Positions 56,664 through 64,000 of a stretch of DNA of 64,000 bases are shown one piece after another. The translations under genes and the position numbers were made by a program. The notes under the pieces are model-generated. The model was not told the origin of the DNA. It searched no databases and saw nothing but the letters and a program-made list of their open reading frames with translations. The DNA comes from Stictocephala bisonia (taxonomy: Eukaryota > Arthropoda > Insecta > Hemiptera > Membracidae): contig JAQJVL010001214.1 in the NCBI GenBank assembly GCA_035578905.1, forward strand, positions 62,001 to 126,000, written 5' to 3'. How positions within the stretch are numbered: position 1 is the first letter of the stretch; each line of letters opens with the position of its first letter.

Positions 56664-56885
56664 TACAGTAGACTCTTGGTTGTCCGAGTTAATTGGGAGC
56701 AAGACCACCTCGGATACATAAAAAATCAGAAAGTATAGAGGTCATGGTAAAAATAATGGAAATGCCATGATAAAATGCAAAACAAGTTCATAATAAGAAA
56801 AAACCCAAAATAAATGTTGTCCCAGTCCTGAAAGAAGGTAAGAAAATGTCTTTTAAAGGTTGTATTACTGCAGGTGTGTATCTTT

Positions 56886-59170
56886 TAAAGGTGTGTCGAT
56901 ATTTCATTAACCGGTATTTTGTACCTGTTACTTGCATTAGGTACATGTAACAGTTACTTAAGTACAAAAATACCGGTTACAAATACTTATACAGGTAATA
57001 GGTACTTCCTGTCTAAATCCCAGGTCTCAGTATCTGTTTGGAACTAGAAATATTTTACCTGGGATCAATATTGGAGTACCCATTTTCATATCACTTTAGG
57101 TTAAAGTATCTGTCCCAGTAACGACATTGAAGTACCTGTTTTCGTATCACTGTATAAGTATCTGTTCCAGTATCAATGTTGGAGTACCCGTTTTTGTATC
57201 GTTTAAGATTAAATATCTGTGTCAGTATCGGTTTGGAGTATTTGTTTACGTGATGAGGGCTGAATCAGTCATTTATGAATGCTGATAACAGCATTCAGTC
57301 AGTTCAGTGGCCCAGCACCAGGTGTGGTGAACTGTAAATGTTCTAATAAGAATGATAGTAACACAGTAGGTTGACGTTTGCTTTATTTTTCTTATATAAT
57401 AAAGTTTAGGATTAGTTTTATATCGTATGTCATTTTATATTGATATAATCATAATTTTATTGTTAGGTTCGTACATTACTATGAGTTATATACGGTACTT
57501 CGGAAGTTATTTTGTGTTTCATTCTTTCTTGAATAGAATGATAAGGTAATAAATACATTTTTATTGAAATTATGATTTGATACATGGTAATAACTGCAAT
57601 TATTTGGTTCAATAAACAAATACCAAACAAAAACTATTGTGCATTTAACTATTGATAGACTATACCATAATTAATTAGGTACTATAGATTAATTGTGGAG
57701 TCAAAAAAGAGAAAATCGAGTGGTACATGGAATTTTTTATGCCTTTGAATGATGAATATACTCAATGTGACATGTGTAAAACTAAGTTATCTTATAAAGG
57801 CTCTATAACTAATTAAAAAAAAAAAACACAAAGCTAGAAAACACCCTACAGTCATCCCACCAACTAATTTGCCCTCTTGTTCAGCTACAACAGCAAAAGG
57901 TAATATACCAACACAAATTACTGAAGAAACTCCTGTCTTTAAAATAGATGCGAATTCGTTACCATCAACCTCCACTTCTTCAATTTTCAACATAAACTCC
58001 ACAACCGACGGCATCAACGCAAACCAAAGTACTGTAGTTTAGTAAACACACAACCACCAATCACAAGTATCTCTGAAAACGTTTCAAAAACCACAAAATT
58101 CTTCTCTCAAACAATATAAAACAACGTACTATATCTCCATATAATCCAAAAAAGATTACTCTAAACAAGAAGTTGAATAATGCATTATTGAAAATGTTTG
58201 CTTGGGATTTTTAACCCTTTATCATGGACAGTGAGTTTAAGAATCCCATGAGTGTTGTTGACCCCAACTACCAATTTCCCTCAAGAAAATATTTTAGTAA
58301 TACACTTTTGCCGGCAAAATTTGAGGAAAAATCCAACGATTTTAAGCAACAATTAAAAGATGAGGCATTCAGTATTTTTCTGACAACTGATTGTTGGTCT
58401 TCAACTAACAATGACAGTTTTTTCGCTCTCACTGGTCATTATATAAATGACAATTGGCAGATGGTAACTGTACTATTAAATTGTTCGGAAATGACAGATT
58501 CTCATACATCTGTAAACCTTGCACGGAACATATTATCTGTAACTGACGATTATAATATCAGTGACAAAATTTCAATTGTCATATCAGATAATGCTGCCAA
58601 CATAGCTAGTGCCATTAATAAGGAGTTGGAAGTGGAATCACTAGTTATATTCATTGGGTGCTACACCCATAAAATAAACTTAACAGTGCAGGAAGCTCTA
58701 ATCTCTTCGTAAGATCTTAAAAAAAGTGAAGTTCATAGGAACTTATTTTAAAAGAAGCAACAAAACAACTCAAATACTGGTTACATACCAGGAACAAACA
58801 GGAGTTAAACAACTTAAGAAGTTTTTGCAAGACATTGTGACTTGGTGGAATTCCATTTTCTTTATGCTTAAACGATTTTGCGAATTAGAATGTGCTATAA
58901 AACACACAATAGCTTTATCAGACTCTAATATAATTCCACTAACTTCACTTGAGTGGGAGATATGTAAAGAATTGTGTGAATAGTTTAAGTAACAACAGAA
59001 ATAAGCTCAGAACACTATATCAATGCAAGAAAAGTGATTCCAATTACTCGTGGCTTAAAATCTTCTCTACAAAAATTTTGTATAAAAGTTATTTCTACTG
59101 TAGCTCAAACTGTCGAAAAAATCTTTTGAGTAGAATTGAAAAACTCTACAAAAAAATGCAATACTTACTC
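56886..59170 (+). mobile_element. hAT transposon, 3'-truncated, inside pogo-like element
   Basis: The left end is near AAAGGTGTGTCGATATTTC. The right end breaks inside the transposase gene at a 13-bp inverted match (GCAATACTTACTC) with the host element. No complementary right tip is present, so the 3' part is missing. Only a weak TCTTTT match remains of any duplication. The region 56900-57250 before the gene contains several degenerate repeats of GTACC/GGAGTACC/TATCTG words. Confidence 0.7.
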
Positions 59171-59176
59171 TTTTGA
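57694..59176 (+). pseudogene. hAT transposase (BED finger and RNase H-like core)
   Basis: 57694-57860 reads WNFFMPLNDEYTQCDMCKTK, LSYKGSITN and HKARKH: a BED-type zinc finger with its C-x2-C and H-x3/4-H. 58224-58712 is a 162-residue core with LTTDCWSSTNNDSFFALTGH, DKISIVISDNAANIASAI and GCYTHKINLTVQEAL, carrying the catalytic Asp of T-x-D and the second Asp of D-N-A. 58726-58983 continues YFKRSNKTTQIL and DIVTWWNSIFFML. The last stretch SRIEKLYKKMQYLL stops where LDPRFK would follow in the family. Frameshifts near 58040, 58712 and 58983 and the missing C-terminal dimerisation domain make it inactive. Confidence 0.88.
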
Positions 59177-59215
59177 GTAAGTATTGCATTTTAAAACTCT
59201 ACAATAGTCGGTAAA
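59120..59215. repeat. Perfect 18-bp inverted repeat at hAT/pogo junction
   Basis: AAAATGCAATACTTACTC, a TTTT loop, then GAGTAAGTATTGCATTTT, with AAACTCTACA just outside each arm as a direct repeat. It lies at the break between the truncated hAT and the pogo-like element. Confidence 0.9.
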
Positions 59216-60396
59216 AAACTACAATAATAGAATTTAACGGTAAAGATCTAATGTAATATCCATATGCAGCAGTGAATGGGCAATTTCCTTTAACATTATC
59301 TTTGTTGACAACAAAAGCAGAACATTCTTTCCTTCATGTTAACCAATTTCCAGTTTCATTATTTAATCCTAACTTCGTATTTCATTATTTAATCCTAACT
59401 TCGTATTTCATTATTTAATCCACTGTAATTTTCACCACTTAGTTTCATGTTCTGTTTACCGAACGAAATCATCGTATCCTGCTGACTAAATGCAATCTGC
59501 TTTACGCTCTTAATAGTGCAGGGAACCATTCAACATTTTAACGGAACAAAATTATCGTATCAATACCACATATGTCGTACACATTGGTGACGAAAACACT
59601 TTTCGATCCATCATTTCAATTTCATTTTAAGATAAATAGCTGTCTACAATTTACCACGCATATCAAAACACTGGAATAAAATAATGAACCATAACAGTAA
59701 CACTACAGTGCAGTAATAAATTATGGCAATATATCTAATACTGTATTGTAAAATCATGTAAGTAAACACACTAAAACAACCACATTTAGAGCAAGGGCGA
59801 ATGCAGCGTTGACTAAACCGATGGTGTCAGGTGGTGATGTGTCACTGGTGAATGAATTCGGGTGGGAAAATTATTCCTAGAATTTGTAGTACAGTACAGT
59901 ATCATAAATACATCATGTGACGGCCTTGTCAGCTCCCTAACCTAGCACCAACAGCCAACAGAGACACTGATTCCTTGTCAAAACTGATTATATGATGTGT
60001 TATGCTGTAGTTTTCCTTTTATGAATAGTTTTATGTTTATTTTTCATCCACTGACAACTAGCTTGTTTAATCCAGAGGCTCAGATGATCAGGACTCGGAT
60101 AACCAAGATTCTACTGTATATTTATTCAAATTTCAAAACCTTTTTCAATTAACAATAATTAAAAAACCCAACAATTGTATTGGTAGCAGTTCAAGTATAA
60201 AGAAATTGTTCAAAACTTGATAAAAATTTAGGTAAAATCAGTTAGTTTTCTCAAATGGAAAAATGTCTATAATATAAATCACAGTGCACTAAACATAAAT
60301 AAGTTACTGTCACTAAATAGGAAGATTTTAATCGTGCTGTTCAAAATAAAATGTGAAGCCTGTAGATTTTTAAATAAAAACTAGTCATCAGTTCAC

Positions 60397-60530
60397 ACAA
60401 GCCTGCAGGTCTGTGTTAACTTTATTTGGTGAGTGAAGTGCCAACCATTATCTCAGTAAGGAATTTGAACCTTGACTCCTCAGTCCAGCCTTAATCACAG
60501 AGCCTCCGTGCCAATATTTAATACATTTTC
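60397..60530 (-). repeat. Possible tRNA-like SINE remnant
   Basis: Read on the minus strand it has GGCACGGAGGCTCTGTGATT and GAGTCAAGGTTCAAATTCCT, resembling pol III A and B boxes. No tail or second copy was found in the window. Confidence 0.3.
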
Positions 60531-60694
60531 AATACCTCCAATAATTACATGAGTAAATCTTGAAATGTTCTCTAAATAATTTGAAATGACAAATTTATTA
60601 TGTAATTTAACAAATCCAACATGGTTTTAGAAGAAACTAAGGTACTTTGATGAAGATAATTGCTATTAAGTCCTTGATATATGAAACTACATAT

Positions 60695-60963
60695 TTATTC
60701 ATTGACACCTTCAACATGTTTCTTTTGAGAGATACTGCTTTTAGTTTTACTTTTGTTGTGTTTGGTAAACAGTGATACAATTGTGTAGCTGCAATGCTTC
60801 TTTTTCTTCCTTGATTTTTGTGTTTTCTTATGATTTGTTAGTTGTTCTACACTTGGTGGTTTCATCCTATGTTCTAGTGTGTTAATATCTGAATGCAATA
60901 TCTTTTTTAGTCGAATACTGTACTCTGGTGCATGCATATTTTGCTTGGTAAGAAAATTGATTA
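60695..60963 (-). CDS. Candidate basic C-terminal exon of an unrecognised gene
   Basis: A minus-strand frame of 80 codons from its first ATG (60937) extends upstream as KAKVINFLTKQN to about 60970. It reads APEYSIRLKKILHSDINTLE, HRMKPPSVEQLTNHKKTQKS, RKKKKHC and ends KKHVEGVNE. It is strongly basic with a KKKK run, like a nuclear-localised tail. A weak 3' splice site (TTTTCTTACCAAG) may open it, and AATAAA overlaps the stop codon. No transposon relation was seen and the family is not recognised. It could be a chance frame, so confidence is low. Confidence 0.35.
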
Positions 60964-60969
60964 CTTTAG

Positions 60970-61477
60970 CTTTGTTGTTTTACTTATTTACCATGGCTAA
61001 TTTAAGTTAATCTTTTATTGATATATACAGGGTATGTAACCATGGTTATAATATTACACTAATAGTAATAATAATAATTTATATTATTAATACTATTGAA
61101 TTTATTTGTTATAACAGCCTACCACATTGCCACACTATCTAAATTAATTAAAAATAAAAGAATAATAAATTTTTATATAATGTTAAAAATTACTATATTT
61201 AAGTTCTAACATGATCTATTTAAGCAGTTGATATAGTTTATGTAGAAAATCTCTCTGGAATGTTTCACTGCTAAGTACTGATTGTAGTTGTCGACAAATT
61301 AATTTTTACATAGCATACTAATGTTTACTTAACGAGGCCACAAACAAATTTACAATTATTAAAATAATTTATTCTATTCTATTTTAATTGATTGAAAATA
61401 ATAAGTTTGGTATATTGTGGTAGATATTTTATTCAAATAAAGACTGATCAGCATAGTTACTCCATTTATGCATTCAA
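60970..61477. other. No gene seen
   Basis: AT-rich with ATT/AAT runs. No element recognised. Confidence 0.4.
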
Positions 61478-61672
61478 CTAGGTGAAAATCAGACTATCAC
61501 AATGTGGTTCGGATACCACATAAAGCTGTTAATAAAATGCACTTTTTGAGGAGCAGTTGAACTCAGTTAGTAACCAGACTACACAGGTCATCCACTCTCA
61601 TCCTACACTATTGTAATCATTTATATTCGACCTCAAATACACACAATGTTGTCGGCGTCTCATACGTTATAT
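61478..61672 (+). mobile_element. SINE family 2, copy 2
   Basis: Matches the 50284-50515 copy through ATGTGGTTCGGATACCACAT, GAACTCAGTTAGTAACCAGA and GTCGGCGTCTCATACGTT. It lacks about 30 internal bases found in copy 1. Confidence 0.7.
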
Positions 61673-61693
61673 CTGCATTGAAAATTGGGTTTC

Positions 61694-63233
61694 TACTGTC
61701 GGATTAAAAAAGCAATGTACTCGAGTTTGAACCTCTGCTAGAAAGTTAATACTAATTCGATTTCATTGTATTGTACACCAAAATTTAGCTTATTTGTTTC
61801 TACGTAATTTCATATAACTTATATTTTTTTTGAAGACTAAGAATTTTTTACAGCAGGTAGAATACAAAAAACAAGAAATTTTAGCACTTTTGGAGTGAAG
61901 ATCAACTTTAATAATATCTAAAATAAAATTTCTAAAGATAAGACAGTGAAACTTTAACCATATGTGAAGAAGGTTATTTTTTGTAGTCTGTCCAAATTCT
62001 AGAATGTTTACTCTTTTACAAAATTTTCTTTTGTAAGTTTTGTAAACCCTTGCAATCTTGAAAATGCCTGATCATACAAACTTCAAAAATGGTTCAAAAA
62101 TACTGGATTGAAAAATAAAGCGAGATTATAAAACGGTAAGTGCAATAAAAAAATCTTGCAATTTATATCACATGATAATTCAACATACATCGATGTGCAT
62201 TTTTCGATGTGTGCTCATGTGTAAGCAAATCCCGATACTCAATACTGCAAAACTAGTTTCAACTGAGCCTTTCGGCATTGCCGAATAGAGCGTCTGGAAG
62301 TATTTAAACAGTGCACGAAAGGTTTATTACTGTGGAAGTATTGAACAGTTAATCAATCATGTTTTCTCTATAAATTTAAACAATTTTTTAATAGCCTTTT
62401 GTCATGAGGGCTTTGGACCTCCAACTACAAGTTTAAAAATTGTATAGCTCTAAAAAGAATGTCAAATTAAAAAATAACAATTATGTAAATTTCAAATGTA
62501 ACAAGCTGAATGTAACGTGAAAATGAGAGCCACCCATTATATTGGTGATTTGCAGTATGTACTAATCACATTTCTAGTAATTGTGAGTGATTCGTCAGCC
62601 TTTAGATGTAACATGTATAACTGTCATTCATAGATAATAAGTCCCCTAATACGTGCAACATAGCACGTATGGAAGTCCAGCTGCATGACGTGGCAACACC
62701 GCGTCCAGTGGCTCAGTCGGTCGCACATGTTACGGCATACTGATGTTTGTTGAATTATCATGTGATATAAAATCGTAAGATTTTTTTATTACACTATTGT
62801 TTTATAATCTTACTTTATTTTCCAATCCGGTATTTTTGAACTGTTTTGGAAGTTTGTATGATCAGCCATTTTTAAGATTGCAAGGGTTTACAAAACTTAC
62901 AACAGAACATTTTATAAAAAATTCTAGAATTTGTACAGACTACAAAAAACAACCTTCTTCACATGTGGTTAAAGTTTCACTGACTTATCTTTAGTACTTT
63001 TTGTTTTAGAAATTTTTAAAGTTGAGCTTTACTCCAAATGTGCTAAAATGTGTTTTTGTGTATTCTACATGCTATAAAAAATTCTTAAAGTCTTCAAAAA
63101 AATATATGAGTTATATGAAATTACGTAGAATTAAATAAGCTAAATTTTCGTGTACAACACAACGGAATCGGATGAGTGTTTATTTTGTAGAAGTGGTTCA
63201 AACTCGAGTACATTGCTTTTTGAATTGGATAGT
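61694..63233. mobile_element. Long foldback element, ~500-bp inverted arms
   Basis: The left arm (61694-62215) and the reverse complement of the right arm (62735-63233) align throughout. Shared words include AGCAATGTACTCGAGTTTGA, TACGTAATTTCATATAACT, CAAAATTTAGCTTATTT and TGAATTATCATGTGATATA. The 520-bp centre is not repeated. The open frame at 62797-62994 reads through an arm and is not considered a gene. Arms are about 85-90 percent alike by eye. Target duplication is not clear. Confidence 0.85.
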
Positions 63234-64000
63234 AATATAAGAAATATCTGCTTAAGGTGGCACGAAAAACATGGATTTCTATTTCAATGATTCGATCTTA
63301 TTAATGATCGTATCACTATGCTTGAAGTGTCATTGGATAGGGGAAGTACTGTTCTAGTGGACCATAACCTAAAAACATACTGATTACAGAACTGAATCTT
63401 TATAACCGAACCAAAACCACCTTCCGTTGCTCATGGACACTGGTCATGTCTTACGTCTTGTTCTACTGGCAAACATTTCTACCACTTATTACCACATACC
63501 GCATTCCATTTCATTTTCCAATGTTAATTCTAAGTTAATTTAGTAAAAATTTAAAATAATGAAACTAGCTGAGTTCTAAAGGAAAATTTCAGAATACATA
63601 CTTTACCTTCTTCTTAGTTAACCTAAATTCCAACCGTATTTTATACAATATAACTTTTGTAGTTTGTACTGTATTTTTTGTAAAAAGGAATAACATAAAA
63701 ATTATAAACCGCACTAAGCTCAACGTTTAAAATATGAGCTGAATCGTTGTGAGAAATTAATTAAGTCTGATGTACGAATCATTTCAGATATCATACTGGG
63801 CTACACTTTTATAATATATTGAAGAACTAAACGTAATTCCAGGTGAAAATAATATTTATCAAGAACTACAAATAAATGAAATTTAAAAATAAAATGACGA
63901 ATGTCTATACTGTCTGTCTGTTCCAACATTGGTTTGTCCATGCAAAGGTGGCCTTACGCGTGCGTGTGTGAGGGGCGTTGTTCGAAATAATAAGGACTGA
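63234..64000. other. No gene seen
   Basis: AT-rich to the window end. GCGTGCGTGTGTGAGGGGCG near 63958-63978 is a GC-rich patch of unknown nature cut by the window edge. Confidence 0.4.

Larger units (their letters stand above)
56666..60116 (-). mobile_element. pogo-like element, copy 3, interrupted by a hAT
   Basis: The left tip CAGTAGACTCTTGGTTGTCC and right tip (reverse complement CAGTAGAATCTTGGTTATCC) are each next to TA. 56666-56885 matches the reverse complement of about 11990-12202, and 59170-60116 that of the rest of the 11118-12202 copy. The two halves are one element, split by a hAT fragment at about 56886-59170. Confidence 0.85.

Noticed and set aside
62797..62994. 65-codon frame
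   Set aside because: Lies within an arm of the foldback element, with its mirror at 61980-62110 not conserved as protein.

Overview
The window is animal nuclear DNA. It is AT-rich, has spliced genes with long introns, and is packed with insect-type transposons (jockey-like and CR1/jockey-like LINEs, RTE-like tails, piggyBac, hAT, mariner, pogo-like elements, tRNA-type SINEs). An insect is most likely and a hemipteran is plausible, but the species cannot be fixed from the sequence. There is no bacterial operon, CRISPR array, rRNA or convincing tRNA gene.

The one conserved host gene recognised is the 3' half of an ATP9/Neo1-type P4-ATPase on the + strand. Its seven exons (29901-30071, 30730-30918, 31515-31704, 32884-33124, 37037-37203, 43693-43896, 51946-52079) have canonical GT/AG junctions and join in frame into 431 residues ending at a natural stop. 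No earlier exon of this gene was found in 1-29900. Either the preceding intron exceeds 29.9 kb or the gene is broken upstream. Three other possible host exons are seen: a 799-codon Lys/Asn/Ser-rich reading frame on the - strand (3436-5835), a start-codon exon on the + strand (54560-54758), and a basic 3' exon on the - strand (60695-60963).

Most of the rest is mobile DNA. The centrepiece (about 9.3-22.7 kb) is a Russian-doll stack. A jockey-like LINE (- strand) carries a 9.9-kb piggyBac insertion at TTAA. The piggyBac carries a pogo-like element at TA and a 6.6-kb long-terminal-inverted-repeat transposon (Sola-like candidate, 4-bp duplication AGCA). That transposon in turn carries a second LINE, a foldback element and a TTAA MITE. 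At four junctions, removing the insert with one target copy restores the interrupted reading frame, which gives the order of insertion.

Other regions: a deleted piggyBac-like element (2272-3067); TTAA MITEs at 7.8, 8.5, 27.9, 37.5 and 44.2 kb; a hAT element with a perfect 8-bp duplication (23239-25269); a 24-unit 63-bp minisatellite (26434-28613) split by a MITE; pogo-like elements inside the flippase introns at 33.2-35.4, 39.1-40.1 and 41.9-42.3 kb; two SINE families; a SINE-split mariner (53.66-54.37 kb); a hAT inside a pogo-like element (56.7-60.1 kb); and a 1.5-kb foldback (61.7-63.2 kb). A roughly 36-bp minisatellite recurs at six separate places.
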